NCBI RefSeq assembly: GCF_000758685.1
Contig: NZ_CP009286.1
Span: 1,394,501-1,458,500, forward strand
Direction of reading: 5' to 3'
DNA: 64,000 bases
From: Paenibacillus stellifer
GTDB taxonomy: Bacteria > Bacillota > Bacilli > Paenibacillales > Paenibacillaceae
The position numbers and the translations under genes were made by a program. Positions 8,282-17,238 of the stretch are shown one piece after another. Every line of letters starts with the position of its first letter. Position 1 is the stretch's first letter. The notes beneath the pieces were generated by a model. The model saw only the letters and a program-made list of their open reading frames with translations, made no database searches and was not told the origin of the DNA.

Positions 8282-9618
8282 GCAAGGTCATCGAAAGACC
8301 GCGTTATGTATGCGCGCTGGGAGGCGCGATCGGCACGATTCAATCGCTGCCAAGAGCGATTCCGATTCTTCATTCCTCATCGGGCTGCGGCGGGAACCTG
8401 GCGGGAGCGCTGAGCGGCGCTTCGGGCTACAACGGAGGCAACTATTGCGGCGGACAGGCGCTGCCGAGCTCCAACGTATCCGAACGCGACATCGTGTTCG
8501 GCGGCGAAGGCCGGCTTGACGAGCAGATCGGCAACACACTGAAGGTGATGGACGGGGATCTGTATTTTGTTGTCACGGGCTGCATGGTTGAGATGATCGG
8601 CGATGATGTCCGGGCGGTAGTCAAGCGCTACAAGAACGGCGACCTGCCGGTGCTGGCAGCGGAGACGGTCAGCTTCAAAGGCAACTCGTATTATGGCTAT
8701 GAGCTGGTGCTGGAGACGCTGTTTCGGGATTTTGTAGAGAAGTCCCCGGTCAAGGATACGGCGACGGTTAATCTCTGGGGGGTAGTCCCCATGCAGGATG
8801 TGTTCTGGAAGGGCAATCTCGGTGTGCTGAAGGGACTGCTCAAGAAGCTCGGCTTCGAGACGAACACCTTCTTCGGTCAGGGAGAGACGCTCGACAACCT
8901 GAAGAAAGCCGGCAGAGCGGTTCTGAACATCGTCGTCTCGGACGCATATGGAATCGAAGCGGCCAAGGTATTCGAAGAAGAACATGGGGTTCCTTACATT
9001 ACCGTTCCGCTTCCGATTGGCGATCACGGAACTTCCCGGTTCCTGCGGACGGTGGGAAGCGCGCTCAGCGTCGATGAAGCCAAGATCGAAACGCTGATCC
9101 ATGAAGAGAGAAAGGCTTATTACCCTTATCTCGAACGGCTCGCGGACGTCTACAACGACCTCGACTTCCAGCGTTATGCGACCGTAGTCGGCGATCCCAA
9201 TTATACGCAGGCGCTGACCCGGTTTCTGGCCGACGATCTCGGCTGGCTCCCGGAGCTGGTCGTCATCACCGACATACTGGCGGATGAACAGAAAGAACGG
9301 GTGCTGTCGACTTTCAGCGGTTATGAATCCGGACTTCGGCCGGAAATTGTATTTGACGAAGACGCGTCCAGCGTAGTAGGCCACATCAACCGTCATTGGC
9401 CGCAGACTAACGGGCAGAAATACTACAAGGGCTTCTCCCCGGGAGTTATCGTCGGCAGCGTAATGGAGCGCGACACGGCCGAGCAATTCAAAGTGCCGCT
9501 GCTGCCGGTGACTTACCCGATCTCCAATCGGGTTGTGCTGAACCGCGCTTATGCCGGCTATTCAGGCGGCTTGACACTCGCAGAGGACGTCTTAAGCCTG
9601 TTGGTCGCTCATCGCTAA
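8278..9618 (+). CDS. nitrogenase component 1-like protein, NifK-type subunit
   Basis: A 446-residue oxidoreductase/nitrogenase component 1 family protein, shorter than true NifK (about 510-520). The three P-cluster cysteines appear to be kept: Cys12 (YVCALGG), Cys37 (SSSGCGGN) and Cys102 ([13 protein letters not shown], compare NifK TTCMAEVIGDD). A fourth Cys57 lies in [20 protein letters not shown], the region matching the NifK segment before VFGG. It probably pairs with the 9752 gene product in an alpha2beta2 enzyme fed by the NifH-like protein. The order K before D is reversed relative to nifHDK. Family assignment is firm; the reaction is unknown. Confidence 0.88.
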   Translation: MSKVIERPRYVCALGGAIGTIQSLPRAIPILHSSSGCGGNLAGALSGASGYNGGNYCGGQALPSSNVSERDIVFGGEGRLDEQIGNTLKVMDGDLYFVVTGCMVEMIGDDVRAVVKRYKNGDLPVLAAETVSFKGNSYYGYELVLETLFRDFVEKSPVKDTATVNLWGVVPMQDVFWKGNLGVLKGLLKKLGFETNTFFGQGETLDNLKKAGRAVLNIVVSDAYGIEAAKVFEEEHGVPYITVPLPIGDHGTSRFLRTVGSALSVDEAKIETLIHEERKAYYPYLERLADVYNDLDFQRYATVVGDPNYTQALTRFLADDLGWLPELVVITDILADEQKERVLSTFSGYESGLRPEIVFDEDASSVVGHINRHWPQTNGQKYYKGFSPGVIVGSVMERDTAEQFKVPLLPVTYPISNRVVLNRAYAGYSGGLTLAEDVLSLLVAHR

Positions 9619-9751
9619 TTTTTCTCGAAATCGAAATTTTTTAAATACCGGTACTAGCACTTATTAACTTCGCACTTCAATTTAATCATCTATTTCTCGG
9701 TAAACGCCTTGGCGCTTATCGTTGATCCACTTCATAAGGAGGGTGTTATCG

Positions 9752-11290
9752 ATGGATTATATCAAACAGAAGGTGCCGCCGGTTCGCGAGGACCGTCTAA
9801 TGGCATGCCAGGCTTATGGCGGAACTTGCGGCGAGCTGTCGGAGGATTCCAAGAAGGGCTGCCTGTACGCAAGCAAACGCTCCTTCTCCCAAACCCAGGG
9901 CTGCCAGTTGAACTTAAGCCTCGGGATGATCAGCTCGCTCCGTGACGCCGTCATGGTCATTCACAGCCCGATCGGCTGCGGCGGGAATCTGATCCAGAAC
10001 GCCGGAATCAACAAAGTGTTCCAGAAGCTCCGTCAGGAATCGGCGATTGGGCTTCGCTGGATCAACACTAACCTGAGCGAAGTTGATGTCATCAGCGGCG
10101 GTGAAGCCAAGCTGAGACAGGCCGTGCTTAAGGCTGAGCGTGAATTCCGGCCGAGCGCGATTCTGGTGTTCAACAGCTGCGTGCCTGCCTTGATCGGCGA
10201 CGACATTGATGGTATTCTGGACGATCTGCAGAAGCAGGTCACAGCCAAAATCGTTCCGATTCACTGCGAAGGCTTCAAGACCAAAATCCAGGCGACCGCC
10301 TACGACTCCGTCTATCACGGCCTGATCCGGAATCTGGTCGGCGAAGACAAGAGTCTGCAGCCCGCCATCGTGCGCACGCCGGAGGAAGAAGCCGAGCATC
10401 AGGCGAAAATAAGCCGGACCGTCAATCTGCTGAACGTCGGTTCCATGAGCCGGATTGATGAGGAAGAACTGGTCCGTCTGCTGAAGGCGCTCGATCTGAA
10501 TGTAAGAATTCTGCCTTCCTATTCGCATCCGGATGATTTTGTCTATGCGCATGAAGCGGCGCTCAATGTCAGCATTTGCGCTACGCATGATGATTATTTC
10601 GTCGAGCATTTCAAGGAAATGTACGGCATCCCTTACGTGCTTCGTACCATCCCGATCGGCATCGCGAACACGAACAAGTGGCTCCGCGATATCGCTTCAT
10701 TCTTCGGCATCGAAGAACAGACCGAGAAGCTGATCGCAGCCGAAACGGCGGAGCTTGCGAAGGCGCTTGAGCCGTACCGGGAAGAGTTCAAGGGCAAGAC
10801 GGCGTTCCTCACCGGCGGCGAAGTCCGCATTCTGACCACGGCCGAGCTGCTGCATAATCTCGGATTCGAAATTCTGGGCCTGCGGGGCTACCATTTCGAC
10901 AAGTACGGCGAGGTGCTGCTGGACGAATACATGCAGGATGTCCCGGATTCGGAGAAAGCGATCTTCAATATCGGTTCCGGCCAGGTGTTCGAGCAGGCGA
11001 ATCTTCTTCGCAAAATCACTCCGGACCTCTTCGTCGGCCATATTGGCGTGAACGGCTCCGCGGCGAAGCAGGGGTATGCCATCTTCCCGCTGTTCGGCCA
11101 GAGTGATGACTATCTGGGTTACAAAGGCGTGTTCGAGGTGGCAGCCCGGGTTAGCCGGATTCTGAAGAATGCGGCGTTCAACCGGAATCTGGGCGGCAAC
11201 ACGAAGCTGCCTTACCGGGAGAGCTGGTATGAGCAGGACCCGTTCACTTACATCGACGACTCGGCGAAGCTGGCGGCCCGGATCGGTTAA
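9752..11290 (+). CDS. nitrogenase component 1-like protein, NifD-type subunit
   Basis: A 512-residue alpha-type subunit. P-cluster ligands seem intact: Cys51 (QGCQLNLSLG), Cys76 (SPIGCGG), Cys143 (NSCVPALIGDDI). HCEGFK near 171-176 matches NifD CEGFR. Cys276 in LNVSICATHDDYF aligns with the FeMo-co ligand Cys275. The FeMo-co His position appears to be Leu455 in DYLGYKGVFE (NifD has YHGYDGF). Three extra N-terminal cysteines (19, 26, 37) could bind another cluster. ATG 9752 is chosen because AAGGAGGG precedes it. The ~130-base gap before it has no gene. An iron-sulfur cofactor differing from FeMo-co is likely; substrate unknown. Confidence 0.88.
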   Translation: MDYIKQKVPPVREDRLMACQAYGGTCGELSEDSKKGCLYASKRSFSQTQGCQLNLSLGMISSLRDAVMVIHSPIGCGGNLIQNAGINKVFQKLRQESAIGLRWINTNLSEVDVISGGEAKLRQAVLKAEREFRPSAILVFNSCVPALIGDDIDGILDDLQKQVTAKIVPIHCEGFKTKIQATAYDSVYHGLIRNLVGEDKSLQPAIVRTPEEEAEHQAKISRTVNLLNVGSMSRIDEEELVRLLKALDLNVRILPSYSHPDDFVYAHEAALNVSICATHDDYFVEHFKEMYGIPYVLRTIPIGIANTNKWLRDIASFFGIEEQTEKLIAAETAELAKALEPYREEFKGKTAFLTGGEVRILTTAELLHNLGFEILGLRGYHFDKYGEVLLDEYMQDVPDSEKAIFNIGSGQVFEQANLLRKITPDLFVGHIGVNGSAAKQGYAIFPLFGQSDDYLGYKGVFEVAARVSRILKNAAFNRNLGGNTKLPYRESWYEQDPFTYIDDSAKLAARIG

Positions 11291-11321
11291 TCTTTCGGAA
11301 ACAATAGAAAGGAGAATGTAA

Positions 11322-12194
11322 ATGTCCGCGAATGAAGCGAAAATTACGGTGAGCGGGGTAACCCGCCGGTATTCGATCCGTCAGACGAAGGATGGCGGGA
11401 AGCAGCTGTTTACCGCTCTGAGTGATGTGGATTTAAAGGTAGTGCCGGGAGAGTTCCTGACGATTGTAGGACCAAGCGGCTGCGGTAAATCGACGCTGCT
11501 CGATCTCATTGCCGGACTTGCCCATCCGACCGAAGGCGAATTGTTCATCGATGGCAAAAAAATCACGGGTCCCGCGCTCGACAGAGGGATTGTGATGCAG
11601 GGCTACGCCCTTTTTCCGTGGAGAACGGTTCGCCGCAATATCGAGTTCGGGCTTGAAATCAAGAAGGTGCCCAAGAAGGACCGCAAACCGATCGTCGACC
11701 GGTTTCTGGATCTGGTGAACCTGAGCGATTACGGCGACCGCTATCCCTACGAGCTGTCGGGCGGGATGAAGCAGCGGGTCGCAATTGCCAGAGCTCTGGC
11801 TTATGATCCCGAGGTGCTGCTCATGGATGAGCCTTTTGCTGCGGTCGACGCCCAGACCCGGGAGACGCTGCAGGATGAGCTGCTGCGGATATGGGAGCAG
11901 ACCGGGAAGACGATTATCTTCGTCACTCACAGCATCGACGAGGCCGTCGCCCTTGCCGACCGCGTGGTGGTTATGTCGCCGAATCCCGGCAGGGTACGCG
12001 AGATCGTTCCGGTATCGCTGCCCCGGCCCCGCCGCGTAGGCGATGTGCAGTCAACTCCCGACTTCGGCTGGATCAGACACCGGGTCTGGGAGCTGCTGCA
12101 GAATGAGGAATCGGCAGCGAAGCCGGATGTCAAGCCCGCCAAGGCGGCGCAGTTCGAACTGGCGGAGCAGATTTCTTCGTCGGCGGCGCTGTAG
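11322..12194 (+). CDS. ABC transporter ATPase, SsuB/TauB/NrtD type
   Basis: Cytoplasmic ATPase (290 aa) of an importer for sulfonate-, nitrate- or taurine-like solutes. Walker A is GPSGCGKSTLL, the signature LSGGMKQRVAIARAL, Walker B VLLMDEPFAAVD, with the switch His in IIFVTHSIDEA. It has a ~40-residue C-terminal tail rich in Ala and Lys. It sits between the NifD- and NifH-like genes, apart from its permeases (14336, 16348) and binding protein (15271), so transporter and enzyme genes are interleaved in one transcript. Ribosome binding site AAAGGAG. Confidence 0.9.
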   Translation: MSANEAKITVSGVTRRYSIRQTKDGGKQLFTALSDVDLKVVPGEFLTIVGPSGCGKSTLLDLIAGLAHPTEGELFIDGKKITGPALDRGIVMQGYALFPWRTVRRNIEFGLEIKKVPKKDRKPIVDRFLDLVNLSDYGDRYPYELSGGMKQRVAIARALAYDPEVLLMDEPFAAVDAQTRETLQDELLRIWEQTGKTIIFVTHSIDEAVALADRVVVMSPNPGRVREIVPVSLPRPRRVGDVQSTPDFGWIRHRVWELLQNEESAAKPDVKPAKAAQFELAEQISSSAAL

Positions 12195-12409
12195 CAGATG
12201 AGCACAAAACCGGGCCGATGAATCCGGAAGCCTGGAGCGGCGCATAACCGGACCGAAATCCGGAAGATCGGGTTAGGGGCGGATGCGACTTATTATTTTT
12301 GTCTCGATGAGTCAAGACTACTGCGCATAACAGCGAGATAAATGCTGTATGTATCAGGAGAGAATAGGTTGGCGCTAACATGAATTGCAAATAAGAAGGA
12401 GTGCGGATT

Positions 12410-13285
12410 ATGTCAAAAAAACCAAAGCAAATCGCCATTTACGGAAAAGGAGGAATCGGCAAATCGACGACCACCTCGAATATCAGCGCGGCGCTGTCCG
12501 TGGCCGGTTACAAGGTGATGCAGTTCGGCTGCGACCCTAAAAGCGACTCCACCAATACCCTGCGCGGAGGCGAGTATATTCCTACCGTACTCGATACGCT
12601 ACGGGATAAGCAGATTGTTAAAGCCCATGAGGTCATATTCCAGGGATTCAACGGCATCTACTGCGTGGAAGCGGGGGGCCCCGCTCCAGGCGTCGGCTGC
12701 GCGGGCAGAGGGATTATTACCTCCGTTTCGCTTCTGAAGCAGCAGAAAGTGTTCGAAGAGCTGGATCTCGACTATGTGATCTATGATGTTCTGGGCGACG
12801 TGGTCTGCGGCGGCTTTGCCGTTCCGGTCAGAGAAGGAATCGCAGAGCATGTCTTCACGGTTACTTCGGCGGACTTCATGGCGATCTATGCGGCCAACAA
12901 TCTGTTCAAAGGCATTCACAAATACTCCACCGAAGGAGGAGCGCTGCTCGGCGGAGTTATCGCGAACTCGATCAACGCGCCATATGCCCGCGAGATCGTC
13001 GACGATTTCGTGGCCCGTACCCAGACCAAGGTTATGGAATATGTACCGCGTTCGGTGTCGGTAACCCAGGCGGAGCTTCAGGGCAAGACGACGATCGAGG
13101 CGGACCCGGATTCCGAGCAGGCCAAAATCTACAAGTCGCTTGCCCAAAAAATCGCCGACCATACGGAATCGAAGGTTCCGGCTCCTCTGGAGACAGGCGA
13201 GCTGCGAAAGTGGGCGTCCGAGTGGGGCAAGCAGCTGGTGGAATTGGAAGCGCGCCAGAACGCAACCGCAGCCGCCGGCTTGTAG
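12410..13285 (+). CDS. nitrogenase iron protein-like ATPase (NifH type)
   Basis: A 291-residue NifH-family protein, the ATP-driven one-electron donor to component 1. P-loop GKGGIGKST (12-20), the [4Fe-4S] ligands Cys97 (PGVGCAGRG) and Cys133 (DVLGDVVCGGFAVP), and the switch regions match nitrogenase Fe protein closely; Arg100, the ADP-ribosylation site in NifH, is also present. ATG 12410 has AAGGAG upstream. The ~215-base gap before it has a small CCGGA/TCCGG hairpin but no clear promoter or terminator. Being inside this operon makes it the partner of the 8278/9752 proteins rather than of a true nitrogenase. Confidence 0.93.
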   Translation: MSKKPKQIAIYGKGGIGKSTTTSNISAALSVAGYKVMQFGCDPKSDSTNTLRGGEYIPTVLDTLRDKQIVKAHEVIFQGFNGIYCVEAGGPAPGVGCAGRGIITSVSLLKQQKVFEELDLDYVIYDVLGDVVCGGFAVPVREGIAEHVFTVTSADFMAIYAANNLFKGIHKYSTEGGALLGGVIANSINAPYAREIVDDFVARTQTKVMEYVPRSVSVTQAELQGKTTIEADPDSEQAKIYKSLAQKIADHTESKVPAPLETGELRKWASEWGKQLVELEARQNATAAAGL

Positions 13286-13300
13286 GGCGGCGGAAGGCAA

Positions 13301-14254
13301 ATGCGGAGAGGAAGCGGGCTGGTTATGCCGAGGGCGGTGGCAGTCGGCAGTGTGATGGATCTGATCGGCAATACGCCGGCTGTGAAGCTTGGCCGGCTGG
13401 TTCCGGCCAATGCGGCGGACGTGTTCGTGAAGCTGGAGTCGTTCAATCCTTCGGGCAGCGTCAAGGACAGGGCGGCGCACCATATGATTTGCGAAGCGGA
13501 GCTTGCGGGCAAGCTGCGGCCCGGAGGTACCATCATCGAGCCGACCAGCGGCAACACGGGAATCGGAATCGCCATGAACGCCGCTGCGCGGGGGTACTCG
13601 GCTATCATCGTAATGACGGACAATATGAGTCTGGAACGAATCCGGCTTCTGAAAGCCTATGGCGCGGAGGTCGTGCTGACCCCGGCTGCCGATGGCATGA
13701 AGGGAGCGATCGCCAGGGCACGCAAGCTTCATGAGGAAATACCGGGGAGCTTCATGCCGCTGCAATTCGAGAACGGCGCCAACCCGGCCATCCATCGGTT
13801 GACGACGGCTGTCGAGATCGCCGGGCAGATGGAAGGGAGACTGGATGCGTTTGTCGCGGCTGCCGGTACGGGAGGGACGATAACGGGAACAGGTGAGACG
13901 CTTCGCTCCCTGATTCCGGGCGTTTCCATATATGCCGTCGAGCCAAAGGCGTCGCCTGTTCTCTCGGGCGGGAAGCCGGGGACGACGAAGCTGGTTGGGA
14001 CCGGCCCCGGGTTTATTCCCAAGGTGCTGAATACAGGCGTATACGACGATATTGTACAAGTTGAGGATGAAGACGCACTTTCGGTCATGCGGAAGCTTGC
14101 ATGCCGGGAGGGGCTGCTGGTAGGACCATCCTCCGGAGCAGCAGTGTGGGCTGCGCTCCGGATCGCCGTGCAGCTCGGACCTGGCAGAAGGGTACTCTGT
14201 ATCGCCCCCGATACCGGCGAGCGATACTTGAGCCTGGGATATTTCAATGTGTAA
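13301..14254 (+). CDS. second cysteine synthase-family enzyme of the operon
   Basis: A 317-residue PLP enzyme of the CysK/CysM fold with LIGNTPAVKL, PLP lysine K55 (NPSGSVKDR), PTSGNTG and [11 protein letters not shown]. It diverges more from the other two CysK proteins of this window and has an N-terminal extension of about 10 residues, so its substrate may differ (a thiol or another O-acylated amino acid). The start could be ATG 13301 (GGAAGG upstream) or ATG 13325; I kept 13301. It begins 16 nt after nifH-like stops. Confidence 0.88.
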   Translation: MRRGSGLVMPRAVAVGSVMDLIGNTPAVKLGRLVPANAADVFVKLESFNPSGSVKDRAAHHMICEAELAGKLRPGGTIIEPTSGNTGIGIAMNAAARGYSAIIVMTDNMSLERIRLLKAYGAEVVLTPAADGMKGAIARARKLHEEIPGSFMPLQFENGANPAIHRLTTAVEIAGQMEGRLDAFVAAAGTGGTITGTGETLRSLIPGVSIYAVEPKASPVLSGGKPGTTKLVGTGPGFIPKVLNTGVYDDIVQVEDEDALSVMRKLACREGLLVGPSSGAAVWAALRIAVQLGPGRRVLCIAPDTGERYLSLGYFNV

Positions 14255-14335
14255 ATCAGCAATCGGTGCCATGCTGCCGCGTATCGGCTGATGTATTGCG
14301 CTTGGTGATCTCATGCAGGAAAGGAAGTGAAGCAA

Positions 14336-15190
14336 ATGCCGAATGCGGGAGAACCAGCCGGGATACTGGCATCCCGGGGCGGCGCCGTTCACTGTAACGT
14401 CCCGGGAAGGGGGCGCGCTGCGATCATCCGCTTGCGGAGGGCTGCAGAGAAATCCGTGGTCATGCTGGCAGTCGTCCTGCTGTGGGAAGCATTGCCGCGT
14501 CTCGGTCTGGTCGATCCCTTTCTGCTTCCGCCATTCAGCGAAGCGGTCGCAAGCCTGTTTCATTTGTTCCTGACCGGCGAGATGTTCCGGCATATCGCCA
14601 AGAGTCTGGAACGCTCCGGTCTCGCCTTTGCCGCCGCTGCCGTCTTCTCGATTCCGGTCGGCGCGTTCATGGGCTGGAACAAGCGGATTGAGCGAATCAT
14701 CGATCCGCTTATTCAAGCCTGCCGCAATACCTCGACTCTTGCACTGTATCCGGTATTCATTCTGTTCTTCGGTCTGGGCGAAGCCTCCAAGGTTGCGATT
14801 ATTATTTGGGGAACTATATGGCCGATTCTGCTGAATACGATTTCAGGCGTCAAGGAATGTGATCCGCTGCTGATCAAGGCGGCAAGATCCATGGGAGTGC
14901 CGGGCTCCAGTCTATTCAGGCGGGTTATTATTCCGATGGCACTGCCTTCGATCCTCACGGGTCTGAGACTGGGCGCTGCCAACGCGATCCTGATGCTGGT
15001 GGCCGCCGAGATGCTCGGCGCGGACCGGGGGCTGGGCTTCATGATTTTCTATTACCAGGAAAGATACGCCATCCCCGAAATGTTCGGCGGCATTATCTTT
15101 ATTTCGGTATTGGGCGTTCTGATCAACTATGGACTGGTGAAACTGGAGAAATCACTAACCCGTTGGAAGGAGGGAGCGGTCAAAGGGTGA
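14336..15190 (+). CDS. ABC transporter permease, SsuC/TauC type (first)
   Basis: A ~284-residue inner membrane permease with six predicted helices and the EAA loop near SMGVPGSSLFRRVIIPMALP. RNTSTLALYPVFILFFGLGE is typical of sulfonate/nitrate/taurine permeases. Starts ATG 14336 (AAGGAA) or GTG 14327 are both possible. A second, similar permease at 16348 suggests a heterodimeric channel or two importers sharing one ATPase. Confidence 0.88.
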   Translation: MPNAGEPAGILASRGGAVHCNVPGRGRAAIIRLRRAAEKSVVMLAVVLLWEALPRLGLVDPFLLPPFSEAVASLFHLFLTGEMFRHIAKSLERSGLAFAAAAVFSIPVGAFMGWNKRIERIIDPLIQACRNTSTLALYPVFILFFGLGEASKVAIIIWGTIWPILLNTISGVKECDPLLIKAARSMGVPGSSLFRRVIIPMALPSILTGLRLGAANAILMLVAAEMLGADRGLGFMIFYYQERYAIPEMFGGIIFISVLGVLINYGLVKLEKSLTRWKEGAVKG

Positions 15191-15270
15191 ACCTGGCTTT
15201 TTCCGCAACGCCGCAGGTATTTATGAGTAATCCCAACCATTTTGCTGACGAAAAGAGGGATGAAACCACC

Positions 15271-16293
15271 ATGCACCGCCAAAGAAGGAACGGCATTTCT
15301 GCCATCGCATCGCTTATTATTCTTCTTCTAACAACGACAATTATTCTATCTAGTTGCGGCAAGGATTCGGAATCCGCCACAGCGGTTGGAGCGGAAGCCT
15401 CGAAGGAGCCGGATGTGATCCGGCTGCCAACACCGACCAATCTCACCGGAATATCCATCTATTATGTGGCTGAAGAGCTCGGATATGTGAAGGAGGCGGG
15501 ACTTAAGTTTGATTACGTGGGCGCCGTAGAAGCTGGCCAACTGGTGGCATCCGTCGTCGCGGGCAAAATCGATGTAGGGGGCGGTCATATCAACCGGACG
15601 ATTGCCGGAATTAGCGCCGGAGCGAAGATCAAGGCGGTTGTCGCCCAGACGGAAACGACCGAGGAAGTGCCACATATGAGCTTCGTCACGACCAAAGACA
15701 GCCCGATCAAGAGTGCGGCGGATATTGTGGGCAAGAAGGTCGGGATTCCCGCTTTCGGCGGCTGCAACGAATATACGCCTTACGCCTATCTGCTGAAGAA
15801 CGGCATTCAGGAACCCAAGGGGAAATTCGAGATCGTCACCGCGCCCGAGATCAAGCTGGAACAGGCCCTGCTGCAGGGGGATGTCGATATTATCGGACTG
15901 CATGAGAATCCGTCCACCATTATCAAGCGCGGGAATCTCCGGGTCGTCCTCACGGACTATGATATTTGGGGCGACGAGGGCGGCGCCACTCCCCTGTATT
16001 TCTCCACGAAGTTCATTAAGGAGAAGCCGGATGTGGTCCGGCGGTTCGTGGAAGTAATCAGCAAGACCAATGATTATGTCGACGCCAATCCGGACAAAGC
16101 GATCGAGATCACGGCCAAGCGCGGCGATATCGAACCGGGTAAGATCAGAGCCAATCATTTCGCTCCCCACGGAGAAATCAAGAAGGAGACGGTCCAGACC
16201 TGGATCGATCTGCTGTCCCACTTCAAGGAGATCAAGCCCGGGATTAAGCCGGAAGATATCTACACGAACGAGTTCAACGACACGCTCAAGTGA
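15271..16293 (+). CDS. substrate-binding lipoprotein, SsuA/NMT1 type
   Basis: A ~340-residue extracytoplasmic binding protein. ATG 15271 gives a basic N-terminus, a hydrophobic signal and the lipobox LSSC with Cys29 for lipid attachment; ATGs further upstream would spoil the signal. The mature part has the NMT1/THI5-like pattern (YYVAEELGYVKEAGLKFDYV, then a substrate-pocket segment FGGCNEYTPYAYLL). The family binds aliphatic sulfonates, taurine, nitrate, riboflavin or pyrimidine precursors. Its operon partners make an organosulfur ligand the best guess. It sits between the two permease genes. Confidence 0.88.
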   Translation: MHRQRRNGISAIASLIILLLTTTIILSSCGKDSESATAVGAEASKEPDVIRLPTPTNLTGISIYYVAEELGYVKEAGLKFDYVGAVEAGQLVASVVAGKIDVGGGHINRTIAGISAGAKIKAVVAQTETTEEVPHMSFVTTKDSPIKSAADIVGKKVGIPAFGGCNEYTPYAYLLKNGIQEPKGKFEIVTAPEIKLEQALLQGDVDIIGLHENPSTIIKRGNLRVVLTDYDIWGDEGGATPLYFSTKFIKEKPDVVRRFVEVISKTNDYVDANPDKAIEITAKRGDIEPGKIRANHFAPHGEIKKETVQTWIDLLSHFKEIKPGIKPEDIYTNEFNDTLK

Positions 16294-16347
16294 TGCCTTC
16301 AGCTTGCCGGCTTCCGGCTTCGCTGTTGATGGAAAGAGGTGGTCGAG

Positions 16348-17127
16348 GTGATTAAGCGAGCGGCGCGGATCGTATCCGTCTGCGAAAGATGGGTCGCGGT
16401 CGCGGCGGTATGCCTGCTCTGGGAACTGGTCTCGCGCAGCGGTCTCGTGAAGGATTTTATTCTGCCTCCGTTCAGCCGGGTGGCCTACAAGCTGTTCGAT
16501 CTGCTCATCACGGGACAGATCTGGCCGGACATCGGCGCCAGTCTCGAACGGGCCGCTCTCGGGTTCGCGGTATCTGTTCTGGTCGCCCTTCCGCTCGGCT
16601 TCCTGATCGCCTGGTCGGATGTGATTGAACGGGTGCTGGACCCCGCCATGCAGTTCATGCGGAATACGCCGACTTTGGCGCTGTATCCGGTCTTCATCCT
16701 TGTCTTCGGGCTGGGTGAGCTGTCGAAGGTGGCGATCATATTCTGGGGCGCAGTGTGGCCTGTTCTGATGAACACAGTTGAGGGGGTGAGCCGGACCGAT
16801 CCGCTCCTGGTCAAGTCCGGCAGGTCCATGGGGGCTTCACCGCTCACGCTGCTGTTTCGAATCATCCTTCCGTCGGCTCTCCCGTCGATCTTCACAGGCA
16901 TCCGGCTCAGCGCTTCCCGTTCGATCATCATTCTGGTGGCGGCTGAAATGCTTGGCGCCGATAAAGGGCTGGGCTTCCTGATCTTCACCTCCGAGCAGAA
17001 CTACAAGGTAGAGCAAATGTACGCCGGGCTGATTGTTCTGATACTGCTGGGCGTGCTGATCAACATGCTCCTTGTCCGCTGGGAGAAAAGAGCGACGCAT
17101 TGGAAGCAGGAGATTTCAGGGGAATGA
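16348..17127 (+). CDS. ABC transporter permease, SsuC/TauC type (second)
   Basis: A ~259-residue permease with six helices, a close paralogue of the 14336 gene: shared MRNTPTLALYPVFILVFGLGE and the EAA loop SMGASPLTLLFRIILPSALP. I prefer GTG 16348 (AGAGGTGG five bases upstream) over GTG 16339. Together with the binding protein and the ATPase at 11322 it completes an importer. Confidence 0.88.
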   Translation: MIKRAARIVSVCERWVAVAAVCLLWELVSRSGLVKDFILPPFSRVAYKLFDLLITGQIWPDIGASLERAALGFAVSVLVALPLGFLIAWSDVIERVLDPAMQFMRNTPTLALYPVFILVFGLGELSKVAIIFWGAVWPVLMNTVEGVSRTDPLLVKSGRSMGASPLTLLFRIILPSALPSIFTGIRLSASRSIIILVAAEMLGADKGLGFLIFTSEQNYKVEQMYAGLIVLILLGVLINMLLVRWEKRATHWKQEISGE

Positions 17128-17238
17128 GGCCTGTAAGGAGCTGATGGAAGTGCTGCGGTTGGCGGTGTCTGGTTCGGTTTGATCCGGGAAGAAGCATAAT
17201 TGGCTGCAATCAAAAACTAGGATACGAGGTGGATAACC

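Noticed and set aside
8377..9486. Long minus-strand frame (369 codons) opposite the NifK-like gene
   Set aside because: Antisense shadow without ribosome binding site or recognisable domain.
8278..13285. A conventional nif operon for nitrogen fixation
   Set aside because: No nifB, nifE, nifN, nifX or nifV; subunit order is K-D-H with other genes between; the FeMo-co His seems absent.
12599..14716. A 705-codon open frame on the minus strand opposite the NifH-like, CysK and permease genes
   Set aside because: It lies entirely antisense to three genes with clear motifs, has no domain pattern and reflects the GC-rich third codon positions of the real genes.
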